Part shown: piece by piece, positions 7,068 through 14,355 of the stretch
How positions within the stretch are numbered: the first letter of the stretch is position 1
How the letters are laid out: every line of letters begins with the position of its first letter
Assembly: GCA_963831605.1 (NCBI GenBank)
Contig: CAWHQR010000009.1
Coordinates: forward strand, 1-18,312
Direction of reading: 5' to 3'
From: DASUPK01 sp963831605
GTDB lineage: Bacteria; Actinomycetota; Thermoleophilia; Solirubrobacterales; 70-9
DNA: 18,312 nucleotides
Translations under genes and position numbers: made by a program
The notes under the pieces: model-generated
What the model was told of the DNA's origin: nothing
The model's input: only the letters and a program-made list of their open reading frames with translations
Databases searched by the model: none

Positions 7068-8705
7068 CTACAGCCCCAGCGCAGCCCGCGAGACCGTTTC
7101 CAGGACCTGCTGCTGGTAGTAGACCGGCCCTCCAAGGTCCCCGATTACGCCCGACGGGTAGTGGGTGGAGACCCCCAGCGTGTACAGGTTCGAATTGGAG
7201 ATCGCCAGGCCGAAGTAGTCGCCGATGAAGGCGTTGGTCGTGCATGGGTCCTGATGGGCGGCGCATGCCATCTGGTCGACCCCGCCGATGGTCTGGTCGG
7301 GCTGCTCCGGGTCCCAGGTGTCCTGTGAGACTCGGACGTTGCCGCCGACCGGCACGGCGCCCGCACCGGAGTCCTTGAAGGCTTGCAGGGAGACATCGAT
7401 GCAGAAGTTCTGCCGCCCGACGTCCGCCGGGCGCACGCTCGGGTCGTTCGGGCAGGCAGCGCGGCGGTCGTAGAAGTTGACCGCGACCGCCCCGCCGGGC
7501 CCGGCCGCGACCTGCGGCTGGAACTGGTCGGTGGCGGTCGGGTTCGCATTGTCGTTGACCACTACCGGGGCCGACCAGGATTCACCGAAGTCGGTCGACT
7601 GGGAGAACTTGACGTCGTACTGGCTCCCGTCCCAGTCTTCCCAGACCATGTAGAGGTGGCCAGGGTAGGTGGGACTGGCCGTGAAGTGCTCGAGGATGCC
7701 GTCGCGGAAGGTGGTGTTCGGCAGGCAGCAGCCCGAGAGCTGGCTCGCATCGGCGACGGGCATGAAATTCGACCAAGTCACACCGTCATCGGTGGACCGC
7801 GCGACGTAGATGGTCTTTTGATCGTTACCCGTTGGCTTGTCTGCGGCGACCGCGACGTAGACGTTCCCGGCCGCGTCCACCGCCGGGTAGACGTACTCGA
7901 CCACCGGCCCGGTGTTGCCGGGCGCCGACAGCGTGACGGCCTTCGAGAAGCTCTGGGCACGGTCGCGCGAGACGGCGATCCGGATCTTCGTGTTCTGGCC
8001 GTTGTAGACAGCCCAGGCCGCGTAGATGTGGTCCTGATAGGGGTTGCCCGGGATCTGGTTGACGGCCACCCATTGCTTGTCCTCGACACGACCGAGCGTC
8101 TTGGCAGTCGAGTTCGAGAACTGCTCGAGGGGCTCGCCGCCGTTGCCCTTCACCCAGTGCCGTCCCAGGTCGTCGCTGTATGAGATGGCGATGTTCGAGT
8201 TGGGGTGGAGGTTGGCCCAGAAGGCGTTGAACGGCAAGGTCACCTGATAGACGCGGCCTTGGGTGTCGAACGCGGCATTGGGGTCGGTGTTGTTGGTCCA
8301 GCTCGGTGGCATGGCCTGGGTGCCGGTGGAGATGCAGTCGTAGCCCTGCACCTGGTTCGCCGCCACCGGCGCACCGTTGTCGATCGTGAAGGAGCCGAGG
8401 TGGAAGTCGTAGAAGGTCGAGAAGGTCTCGAAGAAGAACTTCGAGGTCCCCACGAGTTGCTCGGTGCCGGGCTTGACCGCGAGCCAGGACTCGGAGAAAT
8501 TCGAGTTGTATTGCCCGGCGCGGCAGGTTCCAGGCAATGGAGCGGTTTGGCCCGGCGGGACGGGGTATCCGCCCCCGGCGGATGGCTGACTGACAACCGT
8601 GTTGGTGGTCGGAACGCTCGAGCCCCAAAGCTGCGCGCTCGCTGCATCGACGTTGGCGCCGATCACCCCGACCGTGAGAACTGCTGCTAAGGCGATCCTT
8701 CGCAC
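7068..8705 (-). CDS. Secreted sialidase-fold (Asp-box/BNR) protein
   Basis: A 545-aa protein with a signal peptide (MRRIALAAVLTVGVIGANVD, cleavage near AASA-Q, residue 24-25), so exported. Four Asp-box motifs (S-x-D-x-G-x-x-W type) mark a six-bladed propeller: SYSDDLGRHW (175-184), AVSRDRAQSF (244-253, degenerate), ARSTDDGVTW (302-311) and SQSTDFGESW (368-377). Eight cysteines in the mature part (61, 124, 326, 327, 418, 435, 481, 488) fit disulfide bonding outside the cell. Such proteins are often annotated exo-alpha-sialidase, but Asp boxes are structural and I cannot place the catalytic arginine triad or the Tyr/Glu pair, so enzymatic activity is unproven. The start is GTG, preceded by a G-rich aggggg. 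No sugar-use genes are nearby. The gene stands alone between two tRNA-Arg 3' fragments, which hints at acquisition. The frame is intact. Confidence 0.8.
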   Translation of the reverse strand: MRRIALAAVLTVGVIGANVDAASAQLWGSSVPTTNTVVSQPSAGGGYPVPPGQTAPLPGTCRAGQYNSNFSESWLAVKPGTEQLVGTSKFFFETFSTFYDFHLGSFTIDNGAPVAANQVQGYDCISTGTQAMPPSWTNNTDPNAAFDTQGRVYQVTLPFNAFWANLHPNSNIAISYSDDLGRHWVKGNGGEPLEQFSNSTAKTLGRVEDKQWVAVNQIPGNPYQDHIYAAWAVYNGQNTKIRIAVSRDRAQSFSKAVTLSAPGNTGPVVEYVYPAVDAAGNVYVAVAADKPTGNDQKTIYVARSTDDGVTWSNFMPVADASQLSGCCLPNTTFRDGILEHFTASPTYPGHLYMVWEDWDGSQYDVKFSQSTDFGESWSAPVVVNDNANPTATDQFQPQVAAGPGGAVAVNFYDRRAACPNDPSVRPADVGRQNFCIDVSLQAFKDSGAGAVPVGGNVRVSQDTWDPEQPDQTIGGVDQMACAAHQDPCTTNAFIGDYFGLAISNSNLYTLGVSTHYPSGVIGDLGGPVYYQQQVLETVSRAALGL

Positions 8706-8999
8706 GTGCCCCCTGTGCAGAGTTTGGTCTCCGGCCGAGCCTACTCCCCTCGACCGGGGATGGCTAGGGCTGAGGAACTCGAGGGGGCAATCAACACGAT
8801 ACGACGTCGTCCGCGGCCCGTATCAGGGCAGGGCGGACCGGCTCGTGAGCGACGTTGTTCTGCGGCATCGGAGCGTCTACGTCGTCCGACTCAACAGGGC
8901 CCGGGGCAACATGAGGATCGTGGAGATCATCAGTGAGGTCCCGGCGATGGAGCACCGCGCGCGGCCCTTCTCCGGCCCTTAGTAGAGGGGCGAAATAAG
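8706..8999. other. Non-coding stretch upstream of the sialidase-fold gene
   Basis: About 300 bases with no supportable gene; the ORFs here have unlikely composition and no recognisable motif. It must hold the promoter of the leftward secreted-protein gene, but I could not pick a convincing -35/-10 pair. Confidence 0.5.
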
Positions 9000-9001
9000 G
9001 G

Positions 9002-9039
9002 CCGAGCCGGTCTGAAGCGGTCTAACGAAACCGGCTCGG
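9002..9039. repeat. 10-bp perfect inverted repeat with a tRNA anticodon-arm-like right half
   Basis: ccgagccggt (9002-9011) and accggctcgg (9030-9039) are perfect inverted arms around an 18-nt loop. No T-run follows. The segment 9018-9033 (cggtctaacgaaaccg) resembles a tRNA-Arg(ACG) anticodon arm with one extra a in the loop, and lies about 60 bases before the tRNA-Arg 3' fragment. It could be an attachment-site remnant, an operator or a transcript-end hairpin. Confidence 0.45.
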
Positions 9040-9091
9040 GAGCAGGGATCTTGCCTCTCGGACGCCCGATGGCGACACGCAGAGCTACGCC

Positions 9092-9135
9092 CTACGAAAC
9101 CGAAGGTCACAGGTTCGAATCCTGTCGGGCGCGCT
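9092..9135 (+). repeat. tRNA-Arg(ACG) 3'-half fragment, right copy of a 44-bp direct repeat
   Basis: Identical over 44 bases to 6902-6945, in the same orientation, 2190 bases away. Here a 5' stretch acgcccg at 9062-9068 could pair with cgggcgc at 9126-9132 at six of seven positions. However, the D arm does not fold and the anticodon 5' stem (acgcc against accga) does not pair, so a complete tRNA is not supported. CCA is not encoded. The two copies bracket the sialidase-fold gene. Confidence 0.75.
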
Positions 9136-9160
9136 TCTCCTCGTCCCGTTGCCGGCGCGA

Positions 9161-9181
9161 CTGGACAAATTTGTCTAGTCT
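9161..9181 (+). promoter_or_regulatory. Palindromic operator and -10 element upstream of purU
   Basis: ctggacaaatttgtctag (9161-9178) is an 18-bp palindrome with a single mismatched pair. Its core gacaaatttgtc (9164-9175) is perfect and AT-rich in GC-rich DNA. The overlapping tagtct (9176-9181) fits the TAnnnT form of a -10 box and ends seven bases before the purU ATG, so the transcript may be leaderless. A related site occurs in the gmaS/soxD promoter (15822-15839, 15 of 18 bases the same). A regulator bound here would cover the promoter and most likely repress. Confidence 0.6.
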
Positions 9182-9188
9182 CTGGGCC

Positions 9189-10091
9189 ATGGCGGATAGC
9201 CGGTCGGTTCGCCCGAATCCCTCCGCCGAGTACGGGCAGCTGGACGCCCACACCGCCCGTTTGCTGGTCTCCTGTGAGGACGAGCCGGGAATCGTCGCTG
9301 CCGTCTCCAATCTGCTCTTCGAGGCGGGGGCCAACATCCTCACCTCCGATCAGTACTCAAGTGATCCGGAGAACGGATCGTTCTTTCTTCGAATGACGTT
9401 CCGCATGAAGGGCCTCGATCAGCGGCGAGGGGAGATCGAGGAGCGCTTCGCTGGGATCGCCGGCCACTTCAAGATGAATTGGCACATTCACTACGGAGGG
9501 GATGCGCGCCGCATCGGGGTGATGGTCTCGCGGTATGACCACTGCCTGACGGACCTTCTTTGGCGCTGGCGCCGCGGTGAACTCGCAGCGGAAATCACGG
9601 CAGTTGTCTCAAACCATCCCGATCTGGAGGACGCCGTCCGAGCCTTCGATGTCCCGTATTGGCACATTCCAGTGGATCGAGAGGCCAAGGCCGCCGCAGA
9701 ACAAGCGGCTCTGGAAGTCCTGGCAGGAAACGACCTCGTCATCCTCGCCCGGTACATGCAGATTCTCAGCCCGGAGTTTCTGGCGAGGATCGGCTGCCCG
9801 GTCATCAACATCCATCACTCCTTCCTGCCGGCCTTTGCCGGGGCTGAGCCCTATGTCCGGGCCAGGGAGCGCGGCGTCAAGCTGATTGGGGCGACCGCGC
9901 ACTACGTGACGGACGAGTTGGACGCCGGGCCGATCATCGAGCAGGACGTGATTCGAGTCAACCACCGCTACACGCCGGCCGATCTGGAACGGGTTGGACG
10001 AGATGTGGAGCGGGTGGTCCTGGCCCGAGCGGTACGGAGTCACCTCGACGATCGTGTCCTGGTTGACGGCAAACGAACGATCGTCTTCTGA
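9189..10091 (+). CDS. purU: Formyltetrahydrofolate deformylase
   Basis: A 300-aa protein of normal length for PurU, which hydrolyses 10-formyl-THF to formate and THF in the cytoplasm. An N-terminal ACT domain (about residues 22-98: ARLLVSCEDEPGIVAAVSNL, then EAGANILTSDQYS) precedes the formyl-transferase fold (about 107-285). The catalytic residues of that fold are in place: Asn207 and His209 in INIHHSFLPAFAGA, and Asp245 in TDELDAGPIIEQD. No ribosome site is seen before the ATG, in line with a possible leaderless transcript from the -10 element ending seven bases upstream. It faces the formate dehydrogenase gene, with stops 52 bases apart. In this setting PurU likely releases the C1 unit from folate as formate for oxidation, rather than serving purine balance. 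Confidence 0.95.
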   Translation: MADSRSVRPNPSAEYGQLDAHTARLLVSCEDEPGIVAAVSNLLFEAGANILTSDQYSSDPENGSFFLRMTFRMKGLDQRRGEIEERFAGIAGHFKMNWHIHYGGDARRIGVMVSRYDHCLTDLLWRWRRGELAAEITAVVSNHPDLEDAVRAFDVPYWHIPVDREAKAAAEQAALEVLAGNDLVILARYMQILSPEFLARIGCPVINIHHSFLPAFAGAEPYVRARERGVKLIGATAHYVTDELDAGPIIEQDVIRVNHRYTPADLERVGRDVERVVLARAVRSHLDDRVLVDGKRTIVF

Positions 10092-10123
10092 TCCAGGGCG
10101 ACACGGGCCCCTTGTCCATGAGG

Positions 10124-10140
10124 CCGGGGGTCGCTCCCGG
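10124..10140. terminator. Hairpin between the convergent purU and formate dehydrogenase genes
   Basis: ccggggg (10124-10130) and ctcccgg (10134-10140) form a 7-bp stem (one G-U) with a 3-nt loop, placed two bases past the formate dehydrogenase stop and 32 bases past the purU stop. There is no T-run, as is usual for terminator-like hairpins in high-GC actinobacteria. It could serve both directions. Confidence 0.45.
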
Positions 10141-10142
10141 GA

Positions 10143-11342
10143 TCACCTCTTGAACCGCGCCGCCTCCTCGTGGCCGGCGGTGGCCGAGCCCTCGCTATAG
10201 GCGTGCGCGCCGGCTCCGGCCAGCTTGCCGCCCTCGACGATCAGGTACTCCTCGCGAATCGGCTTGCCCTCGAAGTGGCACTCGAGGATCTCTCTCGTCC
10301 CCGCGGCGTAGCGGGCCTGCGCGGAGAGGCTCGTCCCCGAGGTGTGAGGGGTCATCCCGTGCCAGGGCATCGACCGCCAGGGGTGGTCCTGTGGCGCTGG
10401 CTGCGGGAACCAGACGTCGCCTGCGTAACCGGCGAGCTGCCCTGACTCCAGTGCACGCACGATCGCATCTCGGTCGCAGATCTTGCCGCGCGCCGTGTTG
10501 ATGAGGTAGGCACCCCGCTTCATCCTGCCGAGCATCTCCTCGTCGAACAGGTTCTCGGTCTCGGGATGGAGCGGCGCGTTGATCGTGACCACATCGCAGA
10601 CCGCGACCATCTCCTCCGGAGTCTCGTGGAAGGTGACTCCGAGCTCCTCCTCGACCTCCGACGGGAGCCGGTGGCGGTCGGTGTAATGGAGCCCGACGTC
10701 GAACGGCTTCATCCGACGGAGCACCGCCGAGCCGATCCGGCCCGCAGCGACGGTGCCGACCTGCATGCCCTCCACGTCGTACTCCCGCGCGGCGCAGTCC
10801 GCGATGTTCCAGCCGCCGTCGATGACGGTCTTGTAGGACGGGATGTAGTTGCGGACCAAGCCGAGGATCATCATCACCACGTGCTCGGAGACACTGATCG
10901 AGTTCGAGTAGGTCACCTCCGCGACCGTCATCCCGGCCTCCTGGGCCGCCTGCAGGTCGACGTGATCCGAGCCGATCCCCGCGGTGATCGACATCTTGAG
11001 GTTCGGCGCCTTGGCGATTCGCTCGGCGGTCAGGTAGGCGGGCCAGAAGGGCTGTGAGATCACCACCTCGGCGTCGGGCAGGTTTCGGTCGAACTCGGAG
11101 TCCTCGCCGTCCTTGTGGGAGGTGACCACGAGCTCATGGCCGGCGTCCTCGAGGAACTTGCGCAGGCCGAGCTCGCCCGAGACGCTGCCCAGCAGCTCGC
11201 CGGGAGAGAAGTCGATCGCCTCAGGGGTGGGGGTCGTCTGCCCGTCGGGATACCGCGCGATCTTGGGGATGTCGTCGCGCGCGTAGGCAGGCGGGTAGCC
11301 GTCCACCGGGTCGTCGTAGAGAACACAAACGATCTTCGCCAT
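10143..11342 (-). CDS. fdh: NAD-dependent formate dehydrogenase
   Basis: A 399-aa cofactor-free formate dehydrogenase of the D-2-hydroxyacid dehydrogenase superfamily (formate + NAD+ -> CO2 + NADH), of normal length. Active-site residues of the well-studied Pseudomonas enzyme are recognisable: Ile122 and Asn146 (TAGIGSDHVD, TYSNSISVSEH), Arg285 (NTARGKICDRD), Gln314 (WFPQPAPQDHPW) and His333 (TPHTSGTSLSAQAR). The dinucleotide fold reads GTVAAGRIGSAVLRRM, followed by YTDRHRL, whose Asp222 fits NAD rather than NADP. A strong ggagg lies inside the 3' end of mgsC and the ATG is five bases past that stop, so the gene is the last of the gmaS-mgsABC operon. It closes the route from methyl group to CO2 and yields NADH. 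The frame is intact. Confidence 0.95.
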   Translation of the reverse strand: MAKIVCVLYDDPVDGYPPAYARDDIPKIARYPDGQTTPTPEAIDFSPGELLGSVSGELGLRKFLEDAGHELVVTSHKDGEDSEFDRNLPDAEVVISQPFWPAYLTAERIAKAPNLKMSITAGIGSDHVDLQAAQEAGMTVAEVTYSNSISVSEHVVMMILGLVRNYIPSYKTVIDGGWNIADCAAREYDVEGMQVGTVAAGRIGSAVLRRMKPFDVGLHYTDRHRLPSEVEEELGVTFHETPEEMVAVCDVVTINAPLHPETENLFDEEMLGRMKRGAYLINTARGKICDRDAIVRALESGQLAGYAGDVWFPQPAPQDHPWRSMPWHGMTPHTSGTSLSAQARYAAGTREILECHFEGKPIREEYLIVEGGKLAGAGAHAYSEGSATAGHEEAARFKR

Positions 11343-11347
11343 CTTGA

Positions 11348-12733
11348 TCAGCCTCCATCCTTAGTTGACTGTCCGGGCACCCAGTCGGTCCCGGCGAGCG
11401 GGATCTTGGCCATCGCCGCCGCCTCAACGGTCAGCGCGACCAGGTCCTCGGGCTCGAGGTTGTGAACGTGAGATTTGCCGCATGCGCGCGCGATCGTCTG
11501 GGCTTCCAGGACCATCGCGCGCAGATAGTTCGCGATTCGGCGGCCGCCGAGCTCCGGGTCGAAGCGGCTGGCGAGCTCGTCGTCCTGGGTGGAGATCCCG
11601 ACGGGGTCGCGGCCCTCGTGCCAGTCGTCATAGAAGCCCGCCGCGGTGCCGATCCGCTCGTACTCCCGCTCGAAGCGGTGTGAGTTGTCACCGAGAGCGA
11701 CCACGGCGGCAACCCCGATCGAGACCGCGTCCGCGCCGAGCGCCAGCGCCTTGGCGACGTCGGCGCCGGAGCGGATCCCGCCGGAGACGATCAGCTGCAC
11801 CTTCCGGTGCATGTCGAGCTCCTGAAGCGAGCGGACGGCCTCGGGGATGGCAGCCAGGATCGGGATGCCGACATGCTCGATGAAGACCTCCTGGCTGGCG
11901 GCGGTGCCGCCCTCCATGCCGTCGAGCACGATCACGTCGGCCCCCGCCTTGATCGCCAGGGCGACGTCGAAGTAGGTGCGGGTCGCGCCGATCTTGACGT
12001 AGATCGGCTTGCGCCAGTCGGTGATCTCCCGGAGCTCGCCGATCTTGATCTCGAGGTCGTCGGGGCCCGTCCAGTCGGGGTGCCGGCAGGCACTGCGCTG
12101 GTCGATCCCCTTCGGCAGGTCCCGCATCTCGGCGACGCGGTCGGAGATCTTCTGGCCCATCAGCATGCCGCCGCCGCCGGGCTTCGCGCCCTGGCCGACG
12201 ACGATCTCGATGGCATCGGCGCGGCGCAGGTCGTCCGGGTTCATCCCGTATCGGGAAGGGAGGATCTGGTAGACGAGCTTGCTGGAGTGCTCGCGCTCCT
12301 CCGGGAGCATGCCGCCGTCGCCGGTGGTCGTGCTCGTCCCCACTGGCGCTGGCGCCACGCCCGAGCGCCTCCTTGGCCGGCGCCGAGAGGGCGCCGAAGC
12401 TCATCCCAGCGATGGTGATCGGCGTCTCGAGGTGGACGGCTCCTGGCCGCGAAGCGCGTACCGAGCGTGACGTCGGTGGCGCAGCGCTCCCGGTACCCCT
12501 CGAGCGGGTAGCGCGAGACGCTCGCCCCGAGGAAGAGCAGGTCGTCGAAGTGCGGCACACGGCGCTTGGCGCCGAAGCCACGGATGTCGTAGATCCCCTC
12601 GCGCGCCATCCGGTGAATCTCGTGGATCGCGTTGCGGTCGAAGAGAGCCGACTCGCGCAGGCCCGGCCGCCAGCGGTCCGACCAGCTCGGGTCGTAACGT
12701 CTCCTCCTTGCGCAGCGCGTCGAACTCGGTCAT
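11348..12733 (-). pseudogene. mgsC: FMN-binding glutamate-synthase-like subunit of N-methylglutamate synthase, three frame changes
   Basis: About 460 aa when repaired, belonging to the glutamate synthase large-subunit FMN/2-oxoglutarate barrel (GlxD/MgsC type). The gene starts with ATG at 12733, sharing one base with the mgsB stop (TGATG). Conserved blocks in order: WSDRWRPGLRESALFDRNAI, GIYDIRGFGAKRRVPHFDDL, ETPITIAGMSFGALSAPAKE, GTSTTTGDGGM, GQGAKPGGGGMLMGQKISDR, DQRSACRHPDWTGPDDLEIK, VDGMEGGT-like VLDGMEGGTAAS, the FMN/phosphate loop SGGIRSGADVAKALALGADA, and CGKSHVHNLEPEDLVALTVE. The frame slips near 12681, near 12439 and at about 12344 (an extra t on the plus strand inside the GASAVGTS codons), each like one extra base. 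The net shift is zero, but a TGA at 12401-12403 ends the first frame after about 110 codons. From 12358 to the stop at 11348 the frame is intact. As written it is broken; the conservation suggests a sequencing problem or a fresh lesion. Confidence 0.85.
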
Positions 12734-13434
12734 CAGTAGTCGCCCGCGTTGTCGACCTTGAAGTTGTAGAGCTGGCGCGCGGATCCGTAGCGGCGGAAGT
12801 CCTCCGGCTTCGCGTCCGCCTCCCCGGCCTCGAGCAGGCGCCCGAGCTCCTCCAGATGCTCGCTGCGCATCTCCTTCTCCACGCAGTCGGCTCCGAGCCC
12901 GGCGACCTCCCCGCGCACGTAGACGTGGGCCTCGTAGATGGAGTCGCCGAGCCCCTCGCCCGCGTCGCCGCAGACGACGATCGTGCCCTTCTGGGCCATG
13001 AAGCCGCCGACGTGACCGATCGAGCCGTGGACCACGATCTCGATCCCCTTCATCGAGATCCCGCAGCGGGCGGATGCGCTTCCCTTGATCACGAGCAGGC
13101 CGCCGCGCCCCGTCGCCCCTGCGGACTGGCTGGCGTCGCCGTCGACGACGACCAGTCCCGACATCATGTTCTCGGCCACGCCGACGCCGCAATTGCCCGC
13201 GACCCGGACCGTCGCGTGCTTGTTCATCCCCGCGCAGTAGTAGCCGACGTGCCCGTCGATCTCGACCTCGAGCTCGCCGTCCAGCCCCGCGGCCAGCGCG
13301 TGGGCGCCCTCAGGATTCTCGATCCGCCACTGGCTCCGGTTCGTGCCGCCTGAGTCGTGGAGGCGCTGGTTCAGCTCCCTCACGGATGTGGTCGCGAGGT
13401 CCACCGACTCGAGGGCGGCCGGCGCAGTGCTCAC
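12733..13434 (-). CDS. mgsB: Glutamate synthase GXGXG-domain subunit of N-methylglutamate synthase
   Basis: A 233-aa protein starting at a GTG that overlaps the mgsA stop as GTGA, the usual sign of translational coupling; a longer reading upstream would run into mgsA. The body is the right-handed beta-helix found at the C-terminus of large glutamate synthase subunits, with repeating glycine turns: GHVGYYCAGMNKHATVRVAG, NCGVGVAENMMSGLVVVDG, GSIGHVGGFMAQKGTIVVCG, DAGEGLGDSIYEAHVYVRGE. In glutamate synthase this domain holds the amidotransferase and FMN domains together; here it is a free subunit, as in the GlxC/MgsB proteins. It lies between mgsA and mgsC, so all three glutamate-synthase-like parts are separate genes in a row. 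The frame is intact. Confidence 0.9.
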   Translation of the reverse strand: MSTAPAALESVDLATTSVRELNQRLHDSGGTNRSQWRIENPEGAHALAAGLDGELEVEIDGHVGYYCAGMNKHATVRVAGNCGVGVAENMMSGLVVVDGDASQSAGATGRGGLLVIKGSASARCGISMKGIEIVVHGSIGHVGGFMAQKGTIVVCGDAGEGLGDSIYEAHVYVRGEVAGLGADCVEKEMRSEHLEELGRLLEAGEADAKPEDFRRYGSARQLYNFKVDNAGDY

Positions 13435-14339
13435 GCTACCTTCGCCCGCTCCCAGGAGTAGACGCGCCCGGGCTCCGGCTCCCACTGGCGCGCGTCCTCG
13501 GCGCCCGGCAGCGTGGCGATCGCCCGGTACTCGGAGGCCATCGCGACCCAGTCGTCGGTCTCGGCCATCACGGCCGGCTTGCAGGCGATCGGGTCGCGCA
13601 GCACGGCGAAGCCGTCCGACGTGCCGACCGCGAAGGTGTAGAAGCCATCGAGGTCGGTCAGGCAGCGCTCCAGTGCGGTTTTCAGATCGTCGCCCTCCGA
13701 GAGCCGCCAGGTGAGGAAGCCGGCCGCGACCTCGGAGTCGTTGTCGGTCTGGAACTGGATGCCCTGGCCGCGGAGGAAGACGCGCAGCCGGTTGTGGTTG
13801 GAGAGTGAGCCGTTGTGGACCAGGCAGAGGTCGAGCCCGGTCGAGAACGGGTGGGAGTGCTCGGTGGTGACGCGGCTCTCGGTCGCCATCCGGGTGTGCC
13901 CGAGGGCGTGGGTGGCCGATATCTGATCCAGGCCGAAGCGCACGACGAAGTCCCTCGGGTCCCCCGCCTCCTTGTAGATCTCGATGTGCTGGCCGACGCT
14001 CATCACCCGCAGCTCGGGGTGTTGCGCGGCGAGCCAGCGCTGGAGCTGGTCGCCGTCGTCATCGACCACGAACAGCGCGTGGGTGGCGCGGACCTCGGGC
14101 TCGCCGACCTCGCCGAAGCTCTCCGACAGCTCCTTGCGGAGCTCGTGCCAGGGGTAGTCCTCCTCGGGCGAGAAGAGCGACACCTTGCACGACCCGGCCG
14201 GGGCGGGGTCTCGGTAGAAGGCGACCCCGGCGCTGTCCGGCCCGCGGTCGGCCAGCTGCCCGAGCATTCCGCTCAGGTGCGCGCCGAGATTCTCCTCAAC
14301 GGCGCTTGACTTGCTGAATAGCCCGGCGATGCCGCACAT
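13431..14339 (-). CDS. mgsA: Class II glutamine-amidotransferase-like subunit of N-methylglutamate synthase
   Basis: A 302-aa Ntn-fold protein. It begins MCGIAGLFSKSS, so Cys2 would be the catalytic N-terminal cysteine after methionine removal. The substrate loops of class II amidotransferases follow: GHTRMATES (147-155), LVHNGSLSNH (173-182) and TDNDSEVAAG (198-207). In MgsABC this subunit is thought to release methylamine from gamma-glutamylmethylamide, in place of ammonia from glutamine, and pass it to the FMN subunit. A gagg purine stretch stands before the ATG in the 16-base gap after gmaS. The stop overlaps the GTG of mgsB. Homologues are also called GlxB; the methylamine role rests on the neighbouring gmaS. 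The frame is intact. Confidence 0.9.
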   Translation of the reverse strand: MCGIAGLFSKSSAVEENLGAHLSGMLGQLADRGPDSAGVAFYRDPAPAGSCKVSLFSPEEDYPWHELRKELSESFGEVGEPEVRATHALFVVDDDGDQLQRWLAAQHPELRVMSVGQHIEIYKEAGDPRDFVVRFGLDQISATHALGHTRMATESRVTTEHSHPFSTGLDLCLVHNGSLSNHNRLRVFLRGQGIQFQTDNDSEVAAGFLTWRLSEGDDLKTALERCLTDLDGFYTFAVGTSDGFAVLRDPIACKPAVMAETDDWVAMASEYRAIATLPGAEDARQWEPEPGRVYSWERAKVA

Positions 14340-14355
14340 TTCTCAAACCTCGCTC

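Noticed and set aside
6736..7266. Minus-strand ORF containing RIRTCDLRFRRP
   Set aside because: A known type of false protein made by reading tRNA sequence antisense; it also overlaps the end of the sialidase-fold gene.
9062..9133. A complete tRNA-Arg(ACG) gene
   Set aside because: The T arm and acceptor stem fit (six of seven pairs) but the D arm does not fold and the 5' anticodon stem does not pair with its 3' side, so only the 3' half is supported.
8979..9251. Minus-strand ORF containing TGFEPVTFGFVG
   Set aside because: The same antisense-tRNA artefact, in another frame across the right-hand fragment.
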